From NCBI GenBank assembly GCA_027625915.1, contig JANTQA010000047.1, positions 7,254,001 to 7,318,000 on the forward strand: a DNA stretch of 64,000 bases, read 5' to 3'. How positions within the stretch are numbered: position 1 is the stretch's first letter; each line of letters opens with the position of its first letter. A program made the position numbers and the translations under genes. Shown here piece by piece: positions 36,030 through 48,991 of the stretch. This stretch comes from Anaeramoeba flamelloides (lineage: Eukaryota > Metamonada > Anaeramoebidae). Under the pieces are notes generated by a model. That model saw nothing but the letters and a program-made list of their open reading frames with translations, made no database searches and was not told the DNA's origin.

Positions 36030-39000
36030 TTAATTTTCTTGGTTTAAATTATTAACAATGTAAACAATAGATTTCCATTTATCAACTTTAAAAGTTGCAA
36101 CTTGTTTTTGGGCAAGTGCAAAATTCAATAGCCCCCCTTTCAATTGAATTTGTTGTTGTTTTTTCATTTTTTCCATTTCATCGATTAAAACAGCAGTCAC
36201 ATTTTTATTTTGTTGCTTTAAACTTTCATTCAATTGTCTTGATTTAGCATAGTCTCTTCTTAATTTATTTACATTTGATGATCCCTTTTCTCTTGCCTTG
36301 CCTAATTGTTGTGTTTTTTTTTCTTGGTTTTTCATTGCCGTTTGCAACGCGTTATATATTTGGTTTCTAGTTTTATAAGCATTTAAAATTTCAATCGAGA
36401 TTTTATAATATTCATAAAGAATTTCTTCAAAGGGGAGATGATCCAATTTAATTTCTTCCCACATTTTATCTTTAATTTGATGGAGCATTTCTAAAAATTC
36501 AGATAATTTATGAATATCTTGAATATCAGTTTCTGTTTGTTGTAATTTTAAAATTGTTTGACCAAAATTGACTAATGCATGTGACTTTTGTTCTTTACAA
36601 TCCCTAATAATTTGAGTATGTGCATAGATATTTTTCTTTATTATTGTTTAAATTATAAATATTTATAAATTTTTCAAAATTAATTAGAAAAATAAAAAAA
36701 AAAAAAAAAAAATTATTAGAAACATTGTTTTTTGTTTAAAGTCATAAATTTTTTCTTAATTATTTTTTTGATTGTAAATTTGATAAATTTTCTTGTTATT
36801 TCACCGATTAAAAAAAAAACTGCCATTATATTTTCAAGACTTTTAGTTTTGATTAAAGAATTGATAGATTTTCGAAACAAAAACTAAAAGTCCAGAAAAC
36901 AACCAATATAATTTCAGTAATCTAGGAGAATAGAGAACAATCAAAGATTTTACTTTTTTCTTTCAAATACTGGAAAATCAAGGTAATTTTTTTTAAATTT
37001 CAGAAATAAACCGAAAATTTATTTAAATTTTCTTTTTATTTCTTGAATTAAAAAAAGTTAACGGCGGTTTTCCAGAATTCACAAGGATCGAGCTAAATCA
37101 AAAATATTCTTGATATTTCTTGAATTAAAAAAAAGCAAACGACACTTTCAACTGGTAGAATTTAGAAACTCATTATAATTGTAATTCATAAATTTCTTTT
37201 TTTAAGAATCCTTAAATTTTCTGAATTTCAATTGATTTTATTGTTGATTCTTGAATTGAATTTTATTAATTTTTCCAAATATGGCAGAGATAAATTTTTT
37301 AATTTATTTTTGAATTTAAATTTCTTTTTATTTACCAAAATTACCATATTTTCAATTTTAAATTCTGTTTTGTAAATAAAGATTGGTGCATTTCTGTTTA
37401 TTTTCCATATTCCAGTAATAGATGAATTAATCCAAGAATTTCAAATAATTTAGGGTTTTTATTTCATAATTATATATTTTGAACCCATAGTTCAATTGGC
37501 TTATTATAAAAGATTTAAATAATCTAATTTTTAAACTATTGTTCAGAGAATTTTTATTGAATAATTGCTTACAGTTGTTATTAAATGTTTTTTTTGATTT
37601 TTTTAAGATTATAAACTGTATGTGAATTTTTATTCTAAATAAATACCCAAAAATTTAATTTTTTTTAAATCTTTCGATATTTCTGTTTTGTCGTTATTTT
37701 ATTGTTTAATCCAAATTTAACAATAATTCCAGATATTGAATTTAATTTCTGATTTAATTGGATTTTCATTTCCTTTAATAATTAAAATTAAATCATCTGC
37801 AAACATTTGGCAATGGTTTGTTAATGATATGATTTTTAGTAAAAGAAAATGTGAAATAAGAGTAAATAAAATAGGCGATAAGAGATCCCCTTGAAATATA
37901 CCAATTCCTTCTCCTTGATAATATTTTAATAATTTCATTTAAAAAAAATTTTTTTATCTTGTTTTTCTAATTATTTTAAAATTAATTGAATAAAAACATT
38001 TAGCTATATCAAGCATTATAATATATGTCTTTTCATTTTCTCTTTTATTTAAATTCTTATTAATTGATTAAAAAGAAAATTAATGCCTTTTTTATTTTTT
38101 ATACTTTTTACCTTTTCCAAATTCCCCTTTTTAAGTTGTTTAAGTTCCTCCTCTTTTTGTTTTTTTATGTCTTTGAAGATTTTTTAGGAGAGGTAAAAGT
38201 CAGAAAAAATCATTATAAGAATTGATAGACTTGATCCTGATTAGTTCTTAAACTAATCAGGATCTGATCAGATCTTGAACGAATCGAGCTGGACTTATGC
38301 AACTGAAGAAAACCGAATGCCAACTAATGTGATTTGAAACTGAACCAAAGTAAACCGAATCGAACTTCCCCTACAATCTGTCGGATAGTTACTTGGACTG
38401 GGTTTTTGTAAAAACAAGATTTGGGAAAATTGCAAAAAAATAAATAAAAAATAAAAAAGCAAAGCAACACAAAAGAAAATTTCGAAATTCAATTCTTGTT
38501 CTTAAAAACTCATCACTTTATTGATTAAATCATATCTAGAAAGTTCTAAATTAAAACATAATCAAGTAACCTATTTCATTTGCTCTCTAGTTGTTCAAAT
38601 AAATAAAATTTTTGATTCAATTTCCATTTTTGTAATATATTAACTCTACTTTCAAAACAGTTCATTACAAAGAATATTTCGAATATTATCTAATTTTACA
38701 AACTTTCTTTATATTTAAATGTCAATAAGATGCTATATTTAAAGCTGTGTAAATAATTATTTGTAAAATGTAAAATTAAGCAAAAATTTTCAAACATTTA
38801 TTGAAATTTATCAGTATTATTAAAATTACCATATTTTGTAAATTTTGAGATTAAAATTCAATTTCAATGTAACTTTTTAAAATTTAAAAAACAAATGCAA
38901 AATAAATTGTAATGTGTATATATATATTAAAAAATTCTATTTTATAGATGCATTTAAATTTGTGAAATTAAAAAGTGATCATTCATGATAATTTTATTTT

Positions 39001-42000
39001 GGTCTCCCAATAAATAATCATAATTAGAATTATTATAGAGTTTGGCTAAATGTGAATTTTTACTTTTTTTTTTAAAAAAAAAGACAATACGTAATAAGAA
39101 TACAATAAATATTTTGTCTTTTATAATCAATTTAGCATTAATATATAACGGTTTTAAATTTTCGTTTTTTTATTTTTTTAATTTTAATTGTACAAACAAA
39201 TTCATCCAAATATTAACAAATCGTCTAAAGCACCGAAACCGTTGGAAAATTTTCGGTTTTCGAGTGGAACGAAAGAAAATATTGATTTTTTTTGTATTCA
39301 ATTAAGAGTTATCCAAATTTGAGGTTGTGTGAATATTATTTTTATGTCTAACTTTAGATTTATTGAACTCAAGCAATGGTGAGTCAATAGAAATTGTGAA
39401 AATTTGTTTAAATCTGTGTGTTTTTTTCTAAAATTTTACTAAGGTATTTCCAAAAAAGTGTGACATTTTTTTTTACATTTCCTAAAAAATCATTTTTGTT
39501 AGTTGAAGGTATTCTTAAATTGACAATACCAAATTAAGTTTAATATTAATACCTATATAATCAATGACTAAGGCATTTATTTCCATATATGTCCGTTGAA
39601 ATATTTCCAAGAAAAAAAAAAAAAAATTGCACTTTTTTTGGTGAAAACAATGCACGACCAATTTCGATAAAAAATTGGAAATATGGAAACGGTACAAATG
39701 ATTTTTTAAACAACCAAATGCAGTTATATGTTTTCAATTCTATTTGCAAATTTGTTGAGAATTAAAAGAATTTATGAAAACGATTTTTTCTATCGAAAAG
39801 AAAATAAGAAACACAATATTTTCACACCTAAAAAATATCAGATAAAATCGAGATCAGAAATTTTAATATCTTTTATTTTGGTAAATCAATACTAACAAAT
39901 AAATTGAATTATTATCAAAAATCAATAAATGGTGTATAATTATTTTGAATATTTAAATCCTTTTTTGAATATTGGGTTTAATAAAGATATTCCAAAATAA
40001 ATTTGTCCCACTTTCTTGGAAATAGCTTATTTATTATTAAAAAACATTTTCTCCTTTCCAAAATCAACATTTACCTTGAAAATGTTGGAAATACCATATT
40101 CTTCGCTACTCATTCACGTCACTATATTTTCGAGTATTATAAAGTTTAGATTTCAAATGGGATAATACATGGGTGTAATTTGGATAGATCTTGGTATTAT
40201 ATGACCAAGAAAATTGATTTTAAATTTCCCCTTGATTAGTTCAAGAGTATTTAATTATTTGGATCATAAAATGATTTCAATTAAAATCCAAATTTGTAAT
40301 ATTTTGAAATTTCCTTCAACAAATTATCAATTAAATGGATAATAATGAAGAATGGGTTGAATTATAATGAACCTGAACCTCAAATCCGGATAGAAAGTTA
40401 TACTTTAGTATATTTTTTCTCAAAATTAAAATGGATTTTTGAGCAAGTACAAATTTTAAATTTAATGAATAGATGTCATCTCCAAAATATTTCAAAAATT
40501 TAAACTTTAATTTTTTAAAATCATTACTTTTTACAATTTTTGGATAAATTTTATTTCAAATTCTTATTTTATTGTTTTTTTTTACAAAAAGTTATTTAAT
40601 ATAATGGAATATTCATTTTAAGGTGTCGTGTGTATTAAATTGTAATATTATATCAAATCCAAAGAAACAATTTATTTGATTTAATTTTTGCTCGTTTATT
40701 ACGAATTTGCAGAAATATATAAAATAATAATATTTTTTTTTTGATTATTTTGAAGGGATGAAAATCAAAATAATAATAATTAAATTAAAGTGAATTTTTA
40801 ATATAAAATAAATAAAAATCAAATAAATTTAATTCGTTTGTTTCAAAAAATAAATCAAGAAAGAAAGGAGGACTGTTAATTAAAAAAAAAAAAATTGAAC
40901 AAAATTTCATCAATCTTTCTGAAGAAAAATAATACCTCCTCAGAATAAAATCAACCTTTTTGGGTCCAATTTTAGAAACCCGATCTTTTAACAGATTTAG
41001 TGTTTTTTAAATTTCAAATAATTAAATTTTTTAAAGATTGATTGTGGAAAATTTTTTGGAAAGTTAAATGAAATTTTTGTTCAATTTATTTTTCAACAAA
41101 CAGCAAAATGTTTAAAGAAGTTCAATTCCCGAGAAAAATAAATAAACATAAAAATAATCCAAAAAAAAAAAAAAATAACTGTTGAGAGAAAAATGTAGTA
41201 CAGAGAAAAATAGTTGGACAGCAATTTTAATTGGGAACATTACTGAAAATGATTTTTAATTTCAATCCTTTGTGAAATAACTAAAGAAAATAACAATAAT
41301 CTAATTATTAGAATAACGATTAATTAAATTCTACTTTTTCAAAACCTTATCTCTTATAATCTAAAGCAAGTTTAAAAATTACCATTTCCAGAATTAATAG
41401 TAAACTTTACCAAAACCTGGATTTTTGTTAAAATAGCATACTCTACTTTAGTTATCAACCATTCAAATGAGTATTCTCCAGAAACCACAGATTAATGAAC
41501 TTTTAATACATTTAAACCAGGATTTATATAAAATTCACCTAGTTATCAATAGGATTTGATTTTCAATTTTACTAATCTTTCCCAATTAAAAATGCTGTCC
41601 AACCATTTTTCTGTGTCAAACATTTTTCTCTCAACAGTAAATAAATAAATGATTAAAAAAAAATTAAAAATAAAAAATAATAATAATTACTAAACAATTG
41701 CCATGATTTTTCCAATAATCGATTTTGTTTTCCAATTCTTCCTGCTTTTTTTCATCTAATTCATATTTGAGGTATTCGTCATGAAATCTTTTAATTCCTA
41801 GTTTTATTTTTTTTCTATTTAATTTAGTTTTATAAATCTCATCAACATCATTTTCAAGAAACATCGTAAAAAGTCTAGATAAACTTAAAAGAGGATGTTC
41901 TGAAATTCTTTTGAGGAATAATGTGAGTTGGGTTCTCCTCATTTCAACAAATTGAGATTCAAATTTTGAAATAATTTTTTTACCTGGTAAAGTAGGTACA

Positions 42001-43228
42001 ATGACGCCTGGGAAATCAGAAATTAAATTGTTCCTTATCCAAATAAAATCTTTATATCTTCTTTTGACTTTAAATTTTGAAATTCTGTCATTAGTGCTGT
42101 TGCTGTTTCCTTTTTCCTTGTTCTTTTTTTCTTTTTTTGTTTTCTTCTTATTGTCATTCTCATTCTCGTTCTCATTTTCATTATGACTATCACTGTCGCT
42201 GCCACTATTACTATTACTACTCATATCATTCTCACTCCCACTGTCACTTTCACTATCGTTGTTGCTATTGCTCACTGTATTTTCGCCTTTTTCTTCGAGT
42301 TTTTCCAGATCCAAATTTTCCATATCTAATGCTTTTTTGCCGTCATGTATTAGAATTTTTGTTGTTTCCACCAAATAAGTTGTATACTTTTTCATTCCTT
42401 TTCCAATAACAGAGGGTGACTGTAAAGAAATTTTATATTTGTATCGTTTTCTTTTGTTTTGCTTAATTTGGAAAAATCTTTGTTTGGATTTCTCGAGTAA
42501 CATTTTTTTTCTTTTTTCTTGTTCCTTAATTTCTTCAGGGTTCAATTTTACCTCCGTCTCTTGGAAAAGTTTTTCAATTTTTTTTTTTTTTTCCAATCTT
42601 CTTTCTTTTTTACTGATTTCAACAATTCCATCTTCGTTTGGAATTTTGTTTTCCTTGCCGTGATCTTTATCCTTTTCACTTTCACTTTCACTTTCACTTT
42701 CACTGTCACTGTCACTCTCACCGCCATTATTATTTTTATTCTTATTAACAATTGTATGTTCATTATCTTCAGAATTTGTTGAACTGCTGCTTTCTTCTGT
42801 ATTATTTTCATTTGATCCTTCACTTGAAGAATCTTTAATCTCAGCAATACGTGTGGTTTTCTTTTTTTTTTTTTTTTTTTTTCTTTTTGTTTGTTTTTCT
42901 TCTTTTGGTTGTTTTTTCTTTTTCTCTTTCTCTTTCTCTTTTTCTTGTTCTTGTTTCTCAGATTTTTCATTTTCAGAATTAGAAACTTCACCACCTGAAT
43001 TTTGTGTTTCTTTCTTGGGTTTAGTTTCTTTTTTTTTCTTTTAATTTTTTAAATTTGTAAAAAGTACAACAAAAAAAACAATAAATAGGAAAAAGAAGTA
43101 AAAAAAGTTAAAAAGTAAATTACTGAATCAGAGGAAATTCCTTTTTTGTTTTCTCTTTCTGAAGAAGAATCGTAAGTTTCTGTATTCGTAGATTCTGAAG
43201 TTACAGTAACACCAACAAATTCACTCAT
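36030..43228 (-). CDS. PX-BAR sorting nexin (SNX1/Vps5-like), three exons
   Basis: Endosomal membrane-bending protein of the retromer/SNX-BAR class. Exons are 43228-43124 (MSEFVGVTVTSES...), 43037-41691 and 36635-36030, all phase 0, giving 685 residues. Junctions are TCA/GTAATT to AAAAG/AAA and TTA/GTAATT to TAAAG/AAA. Residues of about 36-180 are Lys/Glu/Ser low complexity. The PX domain begins at about 232 (YKYKISLQSP) and resumes at about 356 with FKVKRRYKDFIWIRNNL, PGVIVPTLPGKK and FVEMRRTQLTLFLKRISEHP. A Ser/Asn/Asp/Lys-rich insert of about 90 residues separates the two parts. The remainder (450-685) is a coiled BAR domain ending LAQKQVATFKVDKWKSIVYI. Intron 2 is 5055 bp and holds a LINE fragment and a TIR element, so the two halves look like separate genes until joined. 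Confidence 0.88.
36900..38070 (-). mobile_element. LINE fragment, copy C, inside the sorting nexin intron
   Basis: Minus-strand frame 37938-37717 carries GIFQGDLLSPILFTLISHFL and CQMFADDLILIIKGNENPIK, the reverse-transcriptase core with an intact F-A-D-D box. The segment 37190-38070 is collinear with copy B (20880-21960). Its 3' side (about 36985-37050) carries the family hairpin. The frame is broken on both sides. It lies in the same orientation as the host gene. Confidence 0.7.
38233..38264. repeat. Perfect 14-bp hairpin in a GC-richer island
   Basis: GATCCTGATTAGTT, a CTTA loop, then AACTAATCAGGATC. The island around it (38210-38400) has more G and C than the rest of the intron and contains repeated AACCGAAT-like motifs. 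Function unknown. Confidence 0.8.
41179..41637. mobile_element. PIF/Harbinger-like MITE in the sorting nexin intron
   Basis: A 459-bp element with terminal inverted repeats of about 65 bp. Both ends read CTGTTGAGAGAAAAATG and then, with a few changes, CAGAAAAAT-GTTGGACAGCA and TTTTTAATTGGGAA. Flanks are TAA on both sides (41176-41178 and 41638-41640), the 3-bp target type of PIF/Harbinger elements. No transposase. Its right end lies about 53 bp from exon 2 of the host gene. Confidence 0.8.
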
Positions 43229-43943
43229 ATTTTTTTTATGATAAAATTTTGAAAAAATGAAATTATCAAGATTAATCCAAAATTTACACTACTTTTAATT
43301 TAAGTTCATGATTTAGGTTTTGTGGTTTAATTACTTTAGTCTCATATTTTGTTACTCAATTTTTTCTTTTGAAAAATACTGAGAAATTCAAAGATATATT
43401 TAAAAATTCTACTTCATTTTCGATTTATGTAATTTTTTTTACTTTTACTCAAAATAAAGAATTTTATTCAGGTTTAAGTATTAGAACTATTGTAAAATTA
43501 GTAGGTTTTCAATATATTATTTGAAATGGAAAGTTAATGAATGATAAGTTCATCGATAGAAATGCAAATTCAACCAAAAATTGTTTTACTTTTTTTTACA
43601 ACCATCAGGTTATTAAATTAACTGGGTTGAGTTAGATAAATTTGCCTTCAAAAAAAAATCAGAGAAGTACTAATTAACAGCTTACAACTTCTTATTGAAA
43701 TTTCAAAAAGGGGCTTAAAAAGTACATAACTTGAAAAGAGGTATTATAATCTAAATTAGTAGGTCTATTTTCTTTAAAATGATAATAATTCTTATTGGTT
43801 TTGGTTAAGTAACTTTATAACTAAAAATTTTTCCCAATTCAAACCCTAAAAAATAACTAGATTTAAAAGTATTTAGAAAATTTGTAAACTCATATCATTA
43901 AAATTATTAGAAAAAACAAGAAACTGATTATGGAGAAAAAAAT

Positions 43944-44242
43944 CTCGAGAATTAAATGAGACACCTTCTTATTGGGTTTTTTTAAATTGTGAATTCGTTT
44001 GTTGTTTGTTGATTTGGGTGTAATTTTTAGTCACATAATTATCATTTACTAAATTGTTTTATAGTAGGGAAAAAAATACCGGATATAAAAAAAATCCCAG
44101 ACAAGATTTTTAATTGTGAGTATTAGTAAAATTTTTGTCAAATTACAATGAAATCCTTATTATAAATAACCAATTTTTTTATGAGATTAGTAATTAACCT
44201 ACCTAAAGCCCATCAAAGTAAGGTGTCTCTAGAATACTCGAG
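43944..44242. mobile_element. TIR element with CTCGAG ends (family M4)
   Basis: The left end reads CTCGAGAATTAAATGAGACA then CCTTCTTATTGGG. The right end on the other strand reads CTCGAGTATTCTAGAGACAC then CTTACTTTGATGGG. About 299 bp and non-coding. The target duplication is not clear. Confidence 0.7.
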
Positions 44243-46361
44243 TAATTGTTTGATAGTCTATATGTTGATCAACTTTTTTTTGAAAAACAATCAAGTTTTA
44301 TTGAGGTTTACTAGAGTTTGGAAAATTATAATTTTTCTTCTGGTTTTTTGATTGATTGAATGGTGTTTTGAACAAGTGTGATTTCATCAATCATCATTCT
44401 AATAAGTGGGTGAGTTATAATTGAAAAAGTTTGATTCTTAAAAAAAGGAATTTGATTGTAAATAAATGAAATTACACAACAATTTTACTAATATTCACTT
44501 TAAAAATCTTGTCAGCGATTTTTTTCAGGTTCGGTATTTTTTTCACAGCTCTATATGATATTTTATCTTAATTTTTAAGAAAAAAAAAAGATAATAATGA
44601 CAAAAAAAAACAGTATATCTATTGGGGGTGGGCTTGAAGGACAAGAAATATGATGGAATACTTGATATAAAAGACAATTATTGTCTACCCAATATATAAC
44701 TGGGAAATTTAGTTTGCAATAATATCAATAGTTATATCAAGGAAATTTATGTACTTATGACAAATCGAATTTGAGCCTACTAGCAAACCGAAAAAAAAAA
44801 CATTCATTAATTTTTTTGGATCAATAAATAAATATTTTGTTGTGATTTTCCTTATAAATCCCAATTTTTGTAATATTTTGACTCTGATTCAAATCATTTT
44901 TATCATAATCATTTTTATTGGTTAAATTATTTTATTTCAAATATCCATTGAGAGTATAAAATTTAATACTCCTAAAAATTAAGAAATTATAAAAATCAAT
45001 AATTGTAATTTTTCACTCAAACTAACCATAATAAATTAAAACTTATATTACAAAAAAACACAAAAAACAAACATTTACAATTCAGAAATTTTATTTTCAA
45101 AATTTTGTTAGACTTAATTATTTTTGAACTCAAAAACCAAAGAAATGTTTATAATAGAAACACATGAAAAGATAATAACCAAAGGTTTATATTATTCTTG
45201 CCAATCCCCCTACCCCAGATCTACAATTTCGGTTTATAGTATTGTTTAAAACTCCAAAGAGATTTTATATTTAGTTATTCATTTTCTGAAATTACTTCCC
45301 ATTAATAAAAAAAAAAGTTAAACTGGGGAAAATTATCAAATTATTTTTTTTATTGGAAAAATTAATATAACCTTAAAATAAAAACTAAAATCATATAAAA
45401 CGATGAAATAGTTCCTTTTAAAAACCCAGTTAAAAGGTTTAAAAAAATTTTTTTTTCCATTTTTAAATAATTTTTAGATAATTTACAAGTGTTCCTAATA
45501 TCATTTAAAAATTATGCCAATATATATTTTTGTTGATTTCTTAAAATGGACAACCAGAAAAGGAGGGACTTTTTGGAAAAAAACATCCAAGTCTAACATT
45601 TAATTTTCCAATTTAAATTTTTGTGAATTATAATTTAGAAAACAACTATGCGAGTTTCCAAGTGTTGATTTTGGCACTTTTTATGAAATCTTGAAGAAAT
45701 CTTTTACTTTTTTTTTTTTCATCTGATTTAAATCTTAATAAAGTTATAGACATAAATAATTACTCTGTAGAATCTAAATGATATCAAATTTACCATCAAT
45801 TTTATTAAATTGTATTATATTGATTATATCCCCCATGAAATCAATTTGTTTCAAATTGAAGAAATATCACCCATATATATTAATAATTTAAGATTTACTT
45901 GTTTTAAATTGATTTTTTTTGAATGGATATATATTATCTTCTTTTTTTATTTATTATATTTTCTGAATTTATACTTCCCTCTTAATTTTTTTTTTTGTTT
46001 TTTAAATTTTTTCATTGATAATTCTCTAAACTTTTTTTTTTCTTCTCTGATTATTTGTTAATGTGAATTCTTCCATATTTTTATTTTTGTTGATTTCATT
46101 TTTTGTAAATTGGAGATCAATTTTTTTTCAACTAAATTGGGTAATTTTAAAATGAGATATTCTATTGATTTTTTATCTATAATTGTAATATTTTGAATTT
46201 TTTGAGATATTTTAAAATATTTTTTTTTTTCTTAATTTCATTTTTTGTCAATTGTAGATTAGATGATTTTTTACTTATTAACTAGATTTTTACAGAAAAA
46301 GAAAAGAGATGATATTGTATACTTGTATGTTAAATTTTTTATTTCAGCAATAAGAAGTGCA

Positions 46362-46440
46362 ATTACATGATATCATCTTTAATGTGTGGTCACTCCTTGG
46401 GCCAGGATTAAATCCACAATCAGTGACTTGACCTTCAAAG
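46362..46440 (-). pseudogene. Orphan kelch-like exon fragment
   Basis: After a TTTGAAG acceptor the minus strand reads QVTDCGFNPGPRSDHTLKMI then SCNCTSYC-stop. The PGPRSDHT part resembles the P-x-PR-x-xHT step of kelch repeats. It is isolated in repeat-rich DNA with no other kelch blades nearby, so it is probably a stranded gene fragment. Confidence 0.3.
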
Positions 46441-47567
46441 AAAATAACATAATATGGGTATAATTGCAGCATTTAAAATAATTTTAACTACTTTTTTAGC
46501 AAATCTAAAGAGTTTTTCTGGGAACTCTCTAAAATAGTTAATTTTTTTCAACAGATTTTTTGTGATGAATCAATTATAGAATAAACACTCACCAAAAGAT
46601 AGTATTATTTAAAACTGTTATTTTACTTAATATCTCTTTTGTATTTATCCATTTATTTTTTCTTTTATTAATTGTTTTTGATTTTCATTTTAAGTAAGGT
46701 TCCTAATTAAAAATTGTGTAAAATAATTTTCTCCATATTAACTTTTTTTCCCAAAATGGTATGTGTCTTTTGAAGATTTTTCTTTCATCAATTGATCTGT
46801 TTTTGTTATCCTAAAAATTAATATATTTTGAATTTCCCTTACTGGTATCCAATTGTAAATGAGAAATAATTTTTACTTTATTTTCCTTTATCAAAGAAAG
46901 TGTTTTCAAAGAAATAGATTTCAATTTGTTTCTCTCACTTTATTTTTTTAGGTCTTTTTGATTTGATATATTGAGCAAAAATAAAAATCCTAAATCAAAC
47001 CTTGAATCTAGTATTGACTAGTTGATGATCGGAGAAATTTCATCCAACTTGAATTATAAAAAATTGTCATCCTAATACCAATGTACTCTTTTTATAACTT
47101 TAGGATATTTTAAATAAGAAGCCGAAGGTTACTTCAGAAAGAGAATTAAAATTTTGAATCTTTTCAATAGGGATTCAAATTTGTATCATCTTGCCTTTTT
47201 TACATATAAATTTTATTAGTTATCTTTATAATAGAAACCTCAAAAAAAGAATAGGAAAAGTTGATCACTTTTTATTCATGTGGGATTTCTTAGAAAAGGA
47301 TATTTTATTTTTTTAAAAAAAATTAATAAAATCGAACTTACTGTTGTCTAAATAAAGCGTGCAAAAAAATTTAATCAGTATTCCAAATTAAAAAGTATGT
47401 TTTTTTTTTATAGAATACTAATACATCAACCTATCAAAGAAACCAGCAATAAACCCTAATTAAATATGTTATTGTTTTCTTAAAGATCTATTATTTAAAA
47501 AGAAATTCTAAAAATGAAGGATCAAATTGGAAAATTTATCTCAAAAAAAATAAAGTAAATGTTTTAA

Positions 47568-47738
47568 GGGACTATTCTAAATTATTTTTTTTTTTGACCA
47601 AATTCTCAAAATGGATTACTTACCTAGAAAAAAGTTTAATATTGTAAATAAACAGGGTTTTCAAATCGAAGTAATTGGCATAAAATTTTCTCAATCTCGA
47701 TTAAATTTAGTTAAAAAAATTTAATTGGGATTAGTCCC
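47568..47738. mobile_element. TTAA-targeted MITE (family M2), copy 2, nested
   Basis: TTAA/GGGACTATTC...GGATTAGTCCC/TTAA, about 171 bp. TTAA is present on both sides (47564-47567 and 47739-47742). The right TTAA is also the left target copy of the next element. Confidence 0.85.
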
Positions 47739-47959
47739 TTAAGGGAGTAGCTACAACATAATACATGATAAAAATTTGAGAGAGATGAGATAAGAACATT
47801 TTATTTTAGTGGCGTGTGATCGTAGATTCTCTAAAAAATTTTTTAAAAAAATTATTTGATATTTTTTTTTTTAGTAATGTTCAACAATAAAAAAATTGAG
47901 ATTATATTGATAAAATAGTTTTTTTTATTATTATTATTTTTTTATTAAAATAAACTTAA

Positions 47960-48491
47960 TTCCATTAATTTGGACACATTTTAAACAGTTGGAAAAATAA
48001 CAATAAAATGATTTACATCCAATTCGAAATTAATTTTAATTCAACAAACTATTTCATTTTATGTCTTTTTTGTTTTTGTTTTCATTTTCAATTTTTCAGT
48101 TACTTAATCTGTTTAGTTAGATCAGGAAAATTTTTTATAGATGGTTGATAGAATGTTAGTGTTGAGTTTCAAAAATTGAAAAATCCACATACAACCGGTG
48201 CATGGTATCTTATTATCTAATCGATCAACGATTGTTGGTGTAATTTTAACAAATCTACCAATATATTTTTTGTTCAAACTCTTTCATTTCAGCTCGTTTC
48301 CTTATTTTGGATAGACTTGTTTTGATTTTTTGTTTTATTTGTTTTCTTATATTTGGATGAAAATGATGACTTAAAAAACATTAATACTATGTTACTTAAA
48401 TATGGTTTTATATTACATTTGGGAAAATATAATAAATTGAGTTTTTTTTTTCCTATTTTGGATTTTCTGATGTGTCCAAATTTTTGGAATG
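47960..48491. mobile_element. R1-related element, copy 3, with short TIRs
   Basis: The left end reads TTCCATTAATTTGGACACAT and the right end on the other strand TTCCAAAAATTTGGACACAT. The interior resembles R1 (ATCGATCAACG near 48220, then AACAAATCTACCAAT). It is more diverged than R1 copies 1 and 2. Confidence 0.5.
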
Positions 48492-48991
48492 AGGTTTAGT
48501 TTTTTTTTTGGGAGAAGATAATTCCAGATTCTTTGAATAAAACTTATGGCTATTTTGTGGTTAAAACTTTGATAACATATAATCATATTCACTTCTCCAA
48601 TTCCACTAAATCCAACGATTTAAAATCCTAATAAGTAATAATTTGACTTAATTATTCTAATTTTGGAATCCTTCTAGCTATTTAAGTCCCGTTTATGTTT
48701 CCTTTTATGATTCTTTCAATTATAATGTTGTTGATCTTTTTAAAAAAAATCCATTAATACCAAATGCCACTAATAAAAAAATATTTCTAATTGCTTTATC
48801 TGGTCAGGATTAAAAAAATCTCAAAAATGATGAAAAAATAAAAAATGAAAAAATTAAATGTCACAATAGAATGTTGAGAGAAGGATAAAAGATAAGTTAT
48901 TCAACATTCAAAACACTATTTTTTGCAATTCAACTCAACATTCTATTTTGGCAATTTCTTTGAGACTTTGAAAAAAAATTTAAAAAATCTA

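Noticed and set aside
42548-42994. 148-codon basic ORF, minus strand
   Set aside because: It is a frame-shifted reading of the sorting nexin low-complexity region. The true frame is continuous from 43037 to 41691.
45810-46061. 83-codon plus-strand ORF
   Set aside because: Its composition is the same as the surrounding AT-rich DNA, with only Phe/Ile/Tyr/Leu-rich residues and no splice or family evidence.
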